In this document: piece by piece, positions 47,420 to 60,518 of the stretch
Layout: each line of letters opens with the position of its first letter
Numbering within the stretch: position 1 is the stretch's first letter
Source of the DNA: Polytrichum commune
Lineage: Eukaryota > Streptophyta > Polytrichopsida > Polytrichales > Polytrichaceae
DNA: 64,000 nt
Direction of reading: 5' to 3'
NCBI GenBank assembly: GCA_950295325.1
Contig: OX485807.1
Span: 27,559,666 to 27,623,665, forward strand
The notes under the pieces: model-generated
Database searches by the model: none
What the model was told of the DNA's origin: nothing
What the model saw: the letters and a program-made list of their open reading frames with translations, nothing else
Position numbers and translations under genes: made by a program

Positions 47420-48392
47420 TGTCGCAACCCTTGCTAGCCCCCTTAATAATCTTGCCAATTTTCATTTCTAGCAAAGGTTACGAGCGCTAACCCTTCGCAT
47501 TCCGCCATGCTAATGGTTAGCTCCTCCTACCCCGGACCTTATAATTCCTAGGAAGGGAACCAACCCTCCTACTTTGCTTTCGGGACTCACCCCTTAATCG
47601 GTAACCAATTCCTAAATGTGGACTTCCATCCATGAAAGTCCAATCCTATGTTGATCATCGCGTTGCCGGAGCAACACTTTAACAACCCGAACCATACTAG
47701 GCAACTATGGCCTCACATTGGGCCAATGCCCGTGGAGGCCGTCTCGTTCAACCTTGGATGGGTGAGGCCACACCACCTCACCCATATAAGCCTCTAGGAC
47801 TCTAGGCGGAGCCCCTACCCCACCGTCAAGAATGCTTTGGTCTCTCTACCAAGAGTTGGAGCCAAGTAGACATTTTCCCTTAGCCGTTGGGCCTAGAAGC
47901 CCCTAGCAGCTTCAGGCCATCATAACTTCCTTATGTGATCTCAGATGCTAACAAGCAACTACTCTATCTTCATCTACGCTTCACGTAGATGTCGATGGAC
48001 TCCTCACTTGCCCCATTCGAGTAAGAATTGAGAAAGTTATGCCAGTTCGTACCTTGGCAGTCCCGGGAGCCACTCCCAGGCCACTGCTGTACCAGGGCGC
48101 TGTCCCGGGACAGTGCCCCACTCAAATTGTCATAACTCCTAGCTCACACCTCCGATTGAGGTGTTCTTGAGCATTGTAGAATCTACACACCATAAGCTAC
48201 GCGTAGCTGATGGCCTTACCCTCGTGCCTCCAAGTCTCCGTGGGGTGGAGGCATTCCCAACGCCCGGGCTCTCACCCACACTAGGATCACTTGGGCCCTC
48301 TCACCAACGGCGCCACAAGTCCAGGGTGTCACTCTGGGGTCCCCCTTGTGCCCATGGTGTTTCGGGCACTCCTCATGGAGAGGTGCGTGACA
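47420..48392 (-). repeat. outer 5' LTR (LTR B)
   Basis: The 973-bp LTR has termini TGTCGC and GTGACA. It aligns with LTR A over its length but lacks the 315-bp insert. The outer end is followed by the GACTT target duplication rather than a purine tract, so it is the true 5' end of the complex. Confidence 0.88.
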
Positions 48393-48397
48393 GACTT
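48393..48397. other. target-site duplication, right
   Basis: GACTT directly after the outer end of the 5' LTR, identical to 40092-40096. Confidence 0.8.
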
Positions 48398-50010
48398 TGC
48401 GTACCACACAAGAGCATTTTATTTGGGGATGGGGTTCATCATGCTCCTAACGTTCACATTTCTCCATGGTACAAGTTTTGCAACTTATCTATGCAACTAA
48501 CTCAATCAAAACCAACTTTTATTTTGTTTTGCAATCTTCATTAGGAGTCCAAGGAAGTGGGGTTTGAAAAGGAAGAGCTTTCAAATTGATTGGTGGCAAT
48601 GAAATATAGTGTGGGTAATGATGATTATGTGAATAATATAATAGGAAGCTCAATCTACCCACTACCACAACCTCCTAATGTATGCAAACTCCAAATAAGG
48701 TCTTCATATCATATTCTACGGTGCTACATCTTTGATAGAAGGTTCAAATTGGAGTGACTCAGTGAAGCTCGTGGAAATTGTGTATGTAGGTTGTGTTATG
48801 AGTACCTTGGTCCTTTCTTTTAAGGGTTCAATTAGTATAGGAGAAGTAAGGTGTAGTTGACGTGTCTAATATGGTTATTTAATTTACTAGGAAAACTATA
48901 TTTGAGTGGTACGTGGTTACGACGTGACTTCAAGAACGAATATTCCAAAATCATGTGTTTAACCCTTTATTGTCCTTGGTGACTTGAGGGATCATCTCTT
49001 GTTGGGAGAGTGTTCTAAGTCATCACCTCATATGATCACCCGGGTCTTCCACTTGGCATGGTGAATCTTATATATATTTCAAGAAGAGATAGGTGCGAGT
49101 CTTGTTAGATTTCAATTTGATGTGAAGGAGAATGATGCTCCAAGGTGAATTTGATCTTCGTAGAAGGTCACTAAGACTTGAGCAAGGAGGCAAGTCTTCT
49201 TGCCCGTGGGTGTTGCCCCTTGTAAGAATCAACCATGTTTAGCAGTTTGGGCAACAACCCAAAGCAAACATGCTTCAAAGATGATATTCAAGTTCAATAT
49301 GTGAGACACTCATCATTCAATCAATGAACTTTGACGGCCTCTAAAAGAGGCAAATTAACTTCAAGTTTGAAAATTCAAATTCCCATATGTATGTTATCCA
49401 AATTTGTACATGTTTGTATTTTTATTTATTGAGGGTCTAAATCCATCCCATCATCCAAATTTAGGAAAACACAAGATTTTCACTAGCTGCCCCAACGTGA
49501 TAACTTCTACTTTGCGATTGCTAGATCTTGCCAAATTTTGTTAGAATGATGATATATTTGTTCCCACACCTTCATTGTGGAATTGGCTTCTACATGCAAG
49601 TGGTTGGTCAACATAAATGATAATGATAATGAACTCAAATACCCTCGACATCAAAGGTGATATAAAAATTCCAAGTTCATTGGAATGCTCCCCGGGATAA
49701 TAAACGGTTAAAAGAGATTGGACTCCATGCTCAAATTATGATAAACTATTCCAAGCTCAATGATCAACATTATATTTTCCCAGGGGGGACCTATATGGAC
49801 ATTCATACAAGCTCCATAAATTATGAGGAAAGCGGGTATGGCCTCGAATTGAATGTGCTAACCATCCCACACTAATTGCATGTCCCCTATCCCACCATTG
49901 AAGACCTCAATAAACAAAGAAAATCGCCATTTAAGACACAATTATCTTAGTGGACACTTGAAGTGGGCCCACTAAGTTGGTGGATGCAGATGGGACCCAC
50001 CACTCTAAAA
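48398..50010. other. intergenic, with a dispersed repeat at about 49785-49895
   Basis: No gene recognised. The segment at 49785-49895 matches the repeat in intron 1 of the fibrillin-like gene (20515-20670), including GGGGGGACCTATATGGACA and AAATTATGAGGAAAGCGG. Confidence 0.5.
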
Positions 50011-51340
50011 GAGGAGGAGGAGGACGACGACGACGACGAGCGGACGTCACCTCCACTTCATGTCTACGAGTCACTCCGTGTCCGCAATCTCCAATTCTCA
50101 CATTCATCAAGACTTGGATCCCTCTCATCTTACTTACCCGTGGATCGCATTCAAGCCACTGCTGCTGGGTAGCTGGTGAATTTCCAATTCTTCCATGTTC
50201 ATGCTCATTGTGATTAGTATCTTGCAATCTGCTTTGTTTGTTTCCTCTGTCTGGCAGCATCTGGATTCTGGACAAAGCTTAAGTTGCACCACGAGCTTTT
50301 GGTCACGCTTGATTTTGGGGTCCACAGTTAATTATTCATGTAACGGTTTCCATCATCGTGTGGATTCGTTCTTTTATGTAAGTGTTTCGTGACCGTTCAC
50401 CCGACTCATCACCTTTTTTCCTGGTTTTCATCCCAAGTTGACCAGACGCTTCACCTTTTGGCTTTTACTTCGGTCTCCGTTTATGTGCTCGGGTCTGCGT
50501 TGATTCCTTTTGAATATTTTGATTGATTTCCTTCCTTGACCGCACGGACTTGCATCGAGGGCCTAGCTGAGAGATTAGAGGTTTTTTCATCTGGTAAGTA
50601 CTGATGGTCGACAGTGTTATGGCCACGGTTGAAATCAATTTTGCACTTTCCAGGGATGGTGGGGACCTAATTTCTCATGATGGGGTCTCTTCTTGTGCAT
50701 ATTGCGTGGACTTTATGTTGGCAACTGGATTTTTCTCGCAGATGTATGAATGGTCAACACCAAAATGATGGCGCATCCTTTTAGCCTCTCTTAGTCGCTA
50801 TATATGAACTGCACTTTGCACCGTTTTGTTTGCGAATTGTTCCCTCACTTGGTTTGTTCCATGCATCCTTGGATTGTCTTATGTAGGCTATGTATGCGTT
50901 CTCACGAAAGCTATGTATTATGTAGACTGTTTGTGTGTTCTAAGGTTTGTTTGTAGGTTTGATGTTCACATGTCGTAGCTCTTCTTTGTAGCATTGACAG
51001 GAATTTCCAAAGCCCACATAACCCTGTTTTGTTCTCTCTCTCTCTCTCCCCCCCTGGCTGCTTTTCCATAACCCTGAAGTCAATCGAACATCCAAAAACC
51101 CTTCCCGATCCGACCTTCCGTATTCAAGTGTCAATTCTCGTGTTGTTGTTCTTCACCCTCAAAAACTCGAGTGAGGAGGCAGCTGTGAGTTGTCCAAGAG
51201 AAACACTAAATTCAATGTGTCTGTATGATGTCTGATGCGATGATTCTGTCACCGCGTATGTAGTCTTGGTGGTTCCTGTCTAATCACATACTCTTTTATT
51301 CATTGTGGATGGTGTATAGAGATTTGGAGGCTGAAGAACC
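50011..51340 (+). promoter_or_regulatory. upstream and 5' UTR region of the fumarylacetoacetase gene
   Basis: A (GAG)n(GAC)n microsatellite lies at 50011-50040 and a CT-rich run ending in C residues at 51032-51054, a feature common in plant 5' UTRs. GTAAGT-like donors and pyrimidine-rich acceptors in 50350-51300 suggest a 5' UTR intron but cannot be fixed by eye. The start codon context is ACCATGG. Confidence 0.4.
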
Positions 51341-54300
51341 ATGGTGGCCGTTATGGAATCATTTGTGAAGGTGACGCCCTGCTCGCAATTCCCACTTCAA
51401 AACTTGCCATATGGAGTGTTCAAGCCCGCGGCGGGCGGACCCGCCCGTCCCGGGGTCGCCATTGGAGACTGTGTGGTGGATCTTTCGATCCTCTCGGGCG
51501 CCGGCTTGTTCAAAGGCCCCTTGCTCTCTGCTTCCGATTGCTTCTCCCAGGTCTATTTTGCAACACATGGCCATCATGGAGTTTATGTACACCTTAGATG
51601 TTCCCACAAGAGTTCACCATGTTGTCTCCTTGTTTGTTGCTTGCTCAGACATGGGGTCTTGCTGCTGGCAAATGGGCTCATGGCTATAGTGAGGTGGTGG
51701 GTTCAATTTTTGTGTTTTTGCCACTCTAAGTCTTAGGTTCTACTAACGTATGTGGCCTTATTGTGGGCACTTCCAACTACACAGACAATGTTCAGTACGA
51801 AAGCTGATGGATTGATTTGGCTGATTCAAAATCCATCATCTACAGTTGGCCTGCTTTGTGATTGGCATGTACTCTTTGAGTTATTGTAGTTCTGGGCATC
51901 CCACACCAGGCATTGATCAAAGTACATAAAGGTCTGCTTTACTCGAAATAGGACATTTTAAAGAGTGTGCAAAGTCAGGAATGTAAGAAGTGGAAAGTCA
52001 AGATTTTCCGTGTGGTGCACGTTGTACTGCCTACACTAGTTGGTGAATGAAGTCTCATACTGTCTAGTTCCAAGCAATGGAGATATCCCAGTTTCCCATT
52101 CTTTTATTTGTTTGTATTCTGAATACATTCAATGATTTTTACTGGTTATCAATAGACCTCCTTGAATGCATTCATGGCGCTTGGGAGGCCAGCATGGAAG
52201 GAGGCACGCACAACTCTGCAAAAGCTTCTCTCTGGTAAGAGCTGGAAATCTATTTCCATCTGAGGATTTATATATGAAAATGTCAAATAGATCTCAGAAT
52301 TCGAGTTTTAGTCATCTTGCTACTCAATAGGCTTCTGGGCTGCTGATTTATTTGATCATTAGAATAAAAAACTTGTATACACTTGTTTTGTGTTTTTAGA
52401 TATCTTTGCACTATCCTGAACCTTGGTCTTCATGGAATTGTTGTGTTCATCTGTGCAGCTGAAGAGCCAACCCTGCGGGACAACGTCTCACTTCGGGCGA
52501 AGGCGATCATTCCAATGGTTTTCCTCCCTGACTGTTTTCCCAGTGGTGGAGTAGATATTGAATGCACAGATAGATGATGCAATGAAGTTTGACCTTGCAT
52601 TGGCCTTGTTATTTAGAGAATGCCTTACCTTTCATTATCAAGTTACTTATAAATACAGTTTGTTCTCATATTTGTATATATGGTATTGGAACAGAGTGAT
52701 GTAAAAATGGAGATGCCAGCAGTGATTGGTGACTATACTGACTTCTTCTCATCCAAGGAGCATGCCACCAACACGGGCACCATCTTCCGAGGCAAAGAGA
52801 ATGCTCTGCCCCCCAATTGGTACTATTATCCTTTCCTGTTGTATGCACCAAGAATATACCTGACTATACTCATTTGTGGGTGAAATCGAAAAGCAAATGT
52901 CACGGAAAATAGCACCAACCTCAATGAACGCACAAAATGGTTTCAAGTGGTCTGAACATGTTTTGAACAAAACGAGCTTATGAAGTTGTTGACGGGCTCC
53001 TAGCTGTGTGGCTATCAGTTGCTTATCTAGATGCTTTTCATTTGAGCGACAGTCAATTAAGTTGTCTTAGTCTGCCTCATTTTATAGGTTACACCATCGA
53101 ATATGTCTTGGTTATAAGTTAGAATTGGTGATAGTGTCACATGCTTGTTTTGGCTTGAATATCTCTAATCTCTCCTAATACAACAATTCTTGTGCTGATA
53201 CTCTCTCGGATTTTTGCTGAGAATGTCTGACCAACATCATCCGAGTATTCCTTACCAGATCTGAACAAGACGCTCTTTGTGCAGGTTGCACATACCAATT
53301 GGATACCATGGCCGAGCATCCTCTGTTGTTATCTCTGGAACAGATATTGTGCGGCCAAGGTACTGTCAGCACTTAAGTAGAGTTATTGCTTCTTTGTTAG
53401 AATTGAAGCTTGGACAATATCTTCATATCTTGGTCACATTTGTTGTTTTGATGATGTGCTATGGCTAACATAATAAACAACATAACCTGATTTGTGTTCA
53501 AAAATATTTGTAGGCAGATGTTAAATAATGCACTTGATACTCTGCACAAATGTGGATCTACATTAGAAGATATCATAAATCCACATTGTCTTGATAATGA
53601 TGCTTGAAAATGAGAGGCTTTGCAACCATATTACAAATCTAGAAGTGTTAGGTTTTTCATCCTAATATAGATATAAAACTATCTACACATAGAGTTCTGG
53701 TCCTGGAAATTGGAAGCGGGAAATCTGGATCTTCGGTGCTGAACAATAGAGACATAGTAACTTTCTGGGCTTTCATGTTTTTGCATCATACTCATGCTGG
53801 ATTAAAATCAATTTTCTTTGCAGAGGTCAAACAAGTCCTCCAGAAGGACACTCTACGCCTGTGTTCAAGGCTTCAGCTCTTCTTGACTTTGAACTTGAGA
53901 TGGTATGTTCACTAGGCTTATTTATTGCAGTCTGAAATTACCCTCAACGAGTCAGAACTGGACTGCATGCTGATGGGTCCTTAGCTTTATAGCCATTTTT
54001 TACTATGCTGTGGTTTGTGGAGTATTTTGTGACATGGATAATGCACTGTGACGTAATTTATATTAACTTCAGTCACAACATCTGGAAAAATGGGGTGCAG
54101 GCCTTTTTTGTAGGACCAGGAAACGAACATGGGACTTCTGTGACTGTGGATGATGCAGCTGATCATATCTTTGGCTTTGTGTTGATGAATGACTGGAGCG
54201 GTATGTATACCATGGTTTTCAATCTATCATGTAGCCAGATATATTAGCCCTACCTATGGAAGTCTTTTCACATCTCACAAACTTTTTTTATGCATAGTTT

Positions 54301-57076
54301 GTTCTCCACTGATCTGACATGCACTAAAAAGCGAGTAGATGTTTATCCCTTATCATGCTTCAGGATACGTCCACACTAGGTGGACATGATTTTTAATCTT
54401 ATTATTAAAGGTATGCACTTGTAATCTACTATTCTTGAACAAAATCAGCTTTCCTACTTACAGAAAAGTTTGTGGTTGATGTATACTTTGTTGTGCATAC
54501 TGTTTTGCTTTGGAAGCCTGGCTGGTTCGTTTCTTTTCTTTTCTCTTACTTGGTCTCTTCTGCAAACTGGCAGCACGGGACATACAGAAGTGGGAAGGCC
54601 TTCCCCTTGGACCTTTTCTTGGGAAGAGCTTTGGTACGTACCCAACTTTTATTCCTAAAAATCCAGCACTGGAATTCTAGAGGTCCCAAGGATACCTGTT
54701 GGGTTCAAGAATTATTTCATTTCTAAATAATGATTAATTGAAGATGGATGTATATATATATTTGAATTTGTTCTTTGAGCTCCTTCTCTGATGGATTTAA
54801 CAAGGTTCAAGCGTATGTATTATTACCTGCCTCATTTGGAGCTGCTCGGTTTATCTGCAGGAACAACAATATCACCATGGATCATCACCATGGAGGCTCT
54901 AGAGCCATTCATTTGTGAAGCACCTGAGCAGGTCGGTCCATTTCTTGCTGACACAATTTATATTCTTAGAATCATATATGTCTGTGCAAATTCCGCATGA
55001 CAAGGTGATCAATTTGGAGCGGAGGGGAAAGGGGGGGGGGGGGGGGGGGCAAATTCCTCAAGTTCCTAATGGACTAGACTGGAACTGGTTTGCAGGATCC
55101 ACCGGCTCTTCCCTACTTGATGGAGAAGAATCGGTTCACCTATGACATCCCATTGCAGGTTATCATTCATTCTGGATTACAAAATGTTTCAGGGTGTTCT
55201 TAGTCTGGTTTCTACCATGTCAGTATTGTATTGTAGGTTTATGCAAATAGATTGTATATCAATCCCTAAGGACAGAGCACAACCATATCAATATTGACAG
55301 TTTCAGTTGGTATAACAACTATGGATCTGGTAAATTGCTTTGTGGACTTTTGGGGCCAGAGATAGTGGTGTACCGTGTTACCTACCTGGTCCTATCTCAC
55401 AAAAGTTGGCAGTACTCTTTTTTCTTAGCTAGAGGATGCCGGTATACGCAGCCAGCATCTACATTACATTGAGAAGGTGTAAAATACCTTTCTGTCCTGT
55501 GTGGCCATGCACTTAATGTTGAACTTGTGTGCAGGTGGCTATAAGACCAGATGGTGCGTTGAAAGCCTCTGTTATATGCAAGAGCAACTTTAAGTACCTG
55601 TGAGCAGTTCTTCCACATTCTACAAATTTCCTGAATTTGGAAATTTACTATGGAGACCATGTATTGGGTAACTTTGGCATGTTGACCTAAAGCAAACCAT
55701 TGGTTGACAGGTACTGGACAGCGTGTCAGCAATTAGCACATCACACCGTAAATGGCTGCAACTTGAACCCTGGAGACTTGTGTGCTTCAGGGACCATAAG
55801 TGGACCGGTACATATGCCTTCATATCAACTTCCGAATTTTGTTAATGTTGTATGTTGTCCTCCTGGTTATGTTTTTTATATATTTGGCTGATTTGTGTAT
55901 CATGAGATACGTTACCTGTTGACACAAAAGTCATAAATAAACCTCGCGATCAATGAAAATGTGGTGCCTATCAACAAAGGATAGAGAAGATGTCACTGAG
56001 GTATGTGGTCTGTAGGCTTTTTTCACATTTGGGGTGTAGGGTTAGGGTTTACGGGTTTAGTGAACATTGGACCTTTGACATTTGACATTTGGAAGAAGAT
56101 GTTGTGGGAGTCAAATGTTTTAGTTGCGGAGATCGAGTGCCAATGGTCGCACACAATTCTTTCTTGCTCATAGAGAAAGTTGAAATGTCCACAGGACAAT
56201 GGAAGCCTTGGGTCTATGTTAGAACAGTCATGGGCAGGAACCAAAGAAATTCATTTGGAGCATGGAGGTGTGCGCAAGTTTCTGCAAGATGGTGACGAGG
56301 TGATCATGACTGCAGTGTGTCAGGTGATTTTTTTTAATGCCAATGGCAACTTCTGCACCTTTCCCTTTCCTGGATCCAGTTAGGCCCACTTTGCATTATG
56401 GCCAAGGGCCACAACCATGAAATTTCGACGGCTCTTGAAACTCATCCGAAGGCCATACCTTGATAAAATTGAAATCATATTTTGTGTGCCTATTGCACTA
56501 CCATCCTACTCATGTGGGCCTTTCTATACAGTACTTTATAATGAATTAAAGGTTGTGGGCATTTGAAGCATCATGGTCTCTCGGTTTTGTGTCAGACCCA
56601 CCTCTTTGAGGTGGGCTTGATACAAAATCCGGTAGATGTTGAAGCATTATCCATTTCATGCCCATGTAGGACTCCCTGTAGGTTTTTCATCCATTCAAAA
56701 ATCCTTGGTCCCTTAGGCCCTCAAGCTCTAGTGTAAGGTGAATGGGGACGGTCTCGGTGTTTCCCATCAATGAGAGATTTTAGATTTCAATGGTCATGGG
56801 CCCTCTAGCTCTAAGGTAAAGCGGCCCTTAGTTCAATGTGATAATTTTCCTAAAGGAAATACTTATATCTAAGTCAGTTGCCACAGCGAAGGTCCTTGGC
56901 AAAGGTATTGCATTTGGATGCATTGTGGAGGATTTAGGGTTAAGGGTTCAGGGTTTGTATCGACTCTCAACATTTTTCTGATAAATTTGCAGGGTGATGG
57001 ATACAATGTCGGCTTTGGAGACTGTAGTGGCAAGGTATTGCCCTGCAAAGTCATAAAAGAGGATCCCACAAAGTGA
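51341..57076 (+). CDS. FAH: fumarylacetoacetase
   Basis: Predicted 431-aa enzyme (family about 420) from 14 exons: 51341-51550, 52156-52234, 52459-52517, 52695-52819, 53285-53359, 53824-53902, 54101-54200, 54574-54633, 54861-54931, 55096-55158, 55535-55599, 55711-55807, 56195-56323, 56993-57076. It hydrolyses 4-fumarylacetoacetate to fumarate and acetoacetate, the last step of tyrosine breakdown; in Arabidopsis its loss causes cell death under short days. The N-terminal domain starts [11 protein letters not shown]. Catalytic-domain residues match the mammalian enzyme: metal ligands D132, E206, E208, D240 (human 126, 199, 201, 233), general base H139, and R148, Y165, Q247, K260. All introns are GT-AG, but the donor after exon 3 (ATG|GTTTTC) is weak; using GTAGAT 33 bases later would insert 11 residues. 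A Met four codons into the frame is an alternative start. Confidence 0.95.
55031..55049 (+). repeat. 19-base G homopolymer in FAH intron 10
   Basis: Nineteen G residues preceded by GGAGGGGAAA, in the intron between the exons ending at 55158 and 54931, 46 bases before the next acceptor. It could form a G-quadruplex or be a sequencing-length artefact. Confidence 0.9.
56380..56835 (+). mobile_element. dispersed DNA element in the last FAH intron
   Basis: Sequence from TAGGCCCACTTTG to AAAGCGGCCCTTA has imperfect inverted ends. Its middle (CACCTCTTTGAGGTGGGCTTGA, then GGTCCCTTAGGCCCTCA) matches the reverse complement of the units at 62840-63560. It fills most of the 669-bp intron 56324-56992. 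Probably a hAT- or MULE-like non-autonomous element; the superfamily is uncertain. Confidence 0.55.
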
Positions 57077-60000
57077 TCAAAGGATGTGGGTTTGACCTGT
57101 TCGATATTCATGTAAGTGTCAATTAATTTGGGATGACTACCATGGTCCAGAACTCCGAGATAGCACAAATGGTAAAATTAATTTTGGAGCAATTTTTGGA
57201 AGAGTCATTTGTGGGCTGGAAGCAATATTATATGCAATGTTATGTATGTAATCATACCTTTTTGAGCAGTGACAGCACAAATGTAACAGCAGAAGCTGTG
57301 GACTCTCTATCAATTTTCTTGCCTAGGAAACTTGTAGAAAAATTTATTGAAAAATTTAGGTATCTGCAAATAGCTGAGTTGCCCAAAGGTCAGAGGACTG
57401 ATTCTATGGTGGACACCACTTGGTCCCACAAATTAGTTTTCTCTGGAACTGTTCTATTGGCAACTTAAATATGATTGCAAATCCACAAGACTTTATATTG
57501 ACATGTGGACCTCAGATATTACCTTTTTGATAGGTATACAGAAACCATTGCAAGAGTCTTTCCTGAAACTTACCCATTAGCTATATATTCCAGTGTTGAA
57601 ACTGGTTGAGATAAATTCATCAGTCAAAATTCACCACCTTGAAAAATTGTTGATGTTGGGCCTCAAACCACCAGGTACTCAGCAGCAATAGATTGAGAAT
57701 TACACATGTCCAGGCCATCTTCAAGCTCCCAACTCTTTACAACAGAATTGTAGTTTTTGATTGACTTATGTTTAGCAACACCAAGTTCAAGTTAGTGCTG
57801 TGCATCTCCTCACCAGAGCCCTTCATATGGCCCACTAGGAACTCTGTTGCTGTGAGGTTGCTCTTGACTCCTGAACGCCTAGTAAGAAGCCTTAAGGTAG
57901 AAGGGTGCTAAAACTGTCACTTTAGCACTGACCATATATATCATTTTTAGATTTGCAATTTTAAGCGCTTCTTGTTAGCAAATGAAAGGAGGTACCAACG
58001 CATCAAAAACATCTTATTTCAATTATGTATGCCAAAAGTTAAAAGGGGTCCAAGTTTATTAGTAGATGATACAAACCCAACACAGGAATCTATTGTCATA
58101 ATCATTAATCGGACATTCTCATAATCAATATGTGCTTATCGTGCAAGTTTTTGAGTTGTTGGTCTTGGCATCAACTGCCTTACGAGGTTTTTTGAAGATA
58201 ATTGTTTCAAGGCAAAATATTTTCCATAGGTGATAGTCAATTGACTGAAATTGATGTGTGTCTTGAATGCATGAGTCGTCATAATTCTTCACAGATCACA
58301 GTGGACAAATCTATGAGAGTGGCAATTTGTGTGATTTTCAATAGATGATTTTGGAGTTTCCTTTATCATGGACATTCATTATAAAATGCCCCAGTGGCAA
58401 GGATGGATTCATAGTGAGGGTGCAGGTCCAAGTCCAAGAAAATTGGGGTCCAAATTGCCCCATTGTGGACTCAAGATTGGACCCAAGCTTGCAGCTTGGT
58501 TTCTCAAATTAGACTGCCACTCATGTGAATCGCACAGAAGAATTCCTCTCTAGCCATGAATACACCTAGCCATGAACTTTTTCCTGAATAGATTTCTCAC
58601 TTACTTCGACAATGAGATCCAATCTAATAGTCTACAACACTCATAGTTTTGACCACTATGATCTTTGGACGATTACAACATTCAAACATTCAAGACACAC
58701 TAATCAATTCACACAACATGCTTGACTAAACATGCCACACCTCAAACTAAAAAAAGGGAGTTCGAATTACTCAGCTCCTAGAACATATTTATCAGTTTCT
58801 CATCTTCAAATTACTCTTAGAAAAACCACACTCAATCATCCACCGCACTCATTCTTTGTTACTCGGAATTACAAGCTGATAGTCCAACTCTATGAAGCTA
58901 TGCAAAAAATTCTACATAATGAAAATCGGTGGTGGAATGCCTCAACTGCCAACCCTCTTATCAATGTGGCCAATTTAAAGGTGGTTGTCATCCACCAAAA
59001 CCGCTTTAGAATGGCTATAAGCCCTTCGATTCTTTTGTAATGAAGATCCAACCACCTAAAATACGATGACTAAAATAAGGTTCTAGCTCTAGAATCCGAA
59101 TTCCTTTCATGCAAAAATACCCAAACATAGCTATTTGATAATACCATGAATTTCTTGTATATTTCTCTTTCCTAAATGTTGAAAGTTAAGGGGAAATCAC
59201 ATTCTTTTCAGGAAGCCCACTTCTCCAAGGACAACAAACATATGATTAGGAGAGTCATTAGTATGAGATGATTGACAAATGCAAATTGAGTTTTGAGCTA
59301 TTCTCCTCACAATTTGTGGGGTTCATGTGAATATCTTTTTCATCATGAAAGTGAAGATTCTCTTTCTTTTGAATGACCATTTGCATTCTCCCGAATCCCA
59401 AATTGTGTTGACTATTGAGCCTAGGAATATTGGCAAATTTGAGCATGCATTTTGATATCTCTAAAAGACCCAATCAAAGTAGAATCGTCCAATTCATCAA
59501 TGACCACAATTTCGACACTTATTTGCGGCTCCTTTACGAGTGGCTACCATCGCTTGATCGGTTAGCACCCCATACAATCATTTAGTCTTGTTAGAACGTG
59601 CGATGATCTAAAATCTAAAAAAACAAAAAGAAACTCCATTACTAGCCACCATATGGCATGTGATATAAATGCATGCATGTTGGCATGGAGTTCAATTACT
59701 ATCATATCTAAACTCTATGTTGTTTGACTTGAGGGGTTTTGGCCATGGTTTACGGTGGGTTTGATGAAATATAACATGTCATGTGGCTAGTGCAAAGTAA
59801 GCGGTACAATTTATCAATAGGTTGTATATATTATCTTAACTCAATCACCACTCAAATGTAAGTGGACACTTACAACACATGACCAGTTAGGCCCCCTTAC
59901 CTTAATCAACATATAATCATTCATTCAAACCAACAAAACAACACATACACATACACGACAACTCGATGACACAAGATTTCAACTTGAAAGGTAGACCTTT

Positions 60001-60518
60001 GTATTCCTAAAACGTTTCTCAACACAACCACTCTGAAAGAGTAGGATAAGTCCACATCACATTTACCATATACAACAATTCATTTAGAGTTCTTAACCCC
60101 TAAGGGTTACCCAAACCATATTATGATCTTTGCTGTTTTTTGAGCATGCAAATCTAGTATCATGTAATGTCATTTTATCAAAGAGGAAAATTTGTATAGA
60201 TGCACAAATACTTACATTATACACAATGTTGTTACCCCTATTCGACCGTCGACACTCATGCTCTCCTCCACTGGCTTGGTGTCATCGCCATTGCTCTTAG
60301 GGAAACATAATAATGCCTCAAACAAGGGCAATAATTCAGGGAACACAAGCGCCTTCAACCCAGGTAAGCATCTTCTCAATCCGACACTTTGTCAATCGCT
60401 ACAATGTGGAATCGCCCATGCAGATGATGGGATAGAAATTAATCTGTAATCCACTCAACAACTTGGCTCCGGTGGAATATTTACAATCTACTTTGTGGGT
60501 TGATTTGCAGTCTACTAA
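57077..60518. other. 3' flank of FAH and gene-free DNA
   Basis: The first part should be the 3' UTR. A 111-aa plus-strand frame at 57133-57468 and frames at 58368-58553 and 58732-59040 match no family I recognise. The segment at 58425-58510 is related to 38260-38380. The rest is AT-rich and featureless. Confidence 0.5.

Larger units (their letters stand above)
40097..48392 (-). mobile_element. Ty3/gypsy-type LTR retrotransposon, tandem dimer
   Basis: Reading the minus strand: LTR (48392-47420), internal region (47419-43147), LTR (43146-41852), second internal region (41851-40118), then only the last 21 bp of an LTR (40117-40097). GACTT lies directly outside both ends (48393-48397 and 40092-40096), a 5-bp target duplication, so the whole 8.3 kb acts as one insertion. 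Each complete LTR is followed two bases on by a site complementary to the 3' end of initiator tRNA-Met, and the middle LTR is also preceded by a purine-rich tract, so it served as 3' LTR of one unit and 5' LTR of the other. Domain order protease, reverse transcriptase, integrase fits Ty3/gypsy. All genes are broken. Confidence 0.88.

Noticed and set aside
57133-57468. 111-aa plus-strand frame after FAH
   Set aside because: Length and composition are plausible, but I recognise no family and see no splice partners. Kept only as a possibility.
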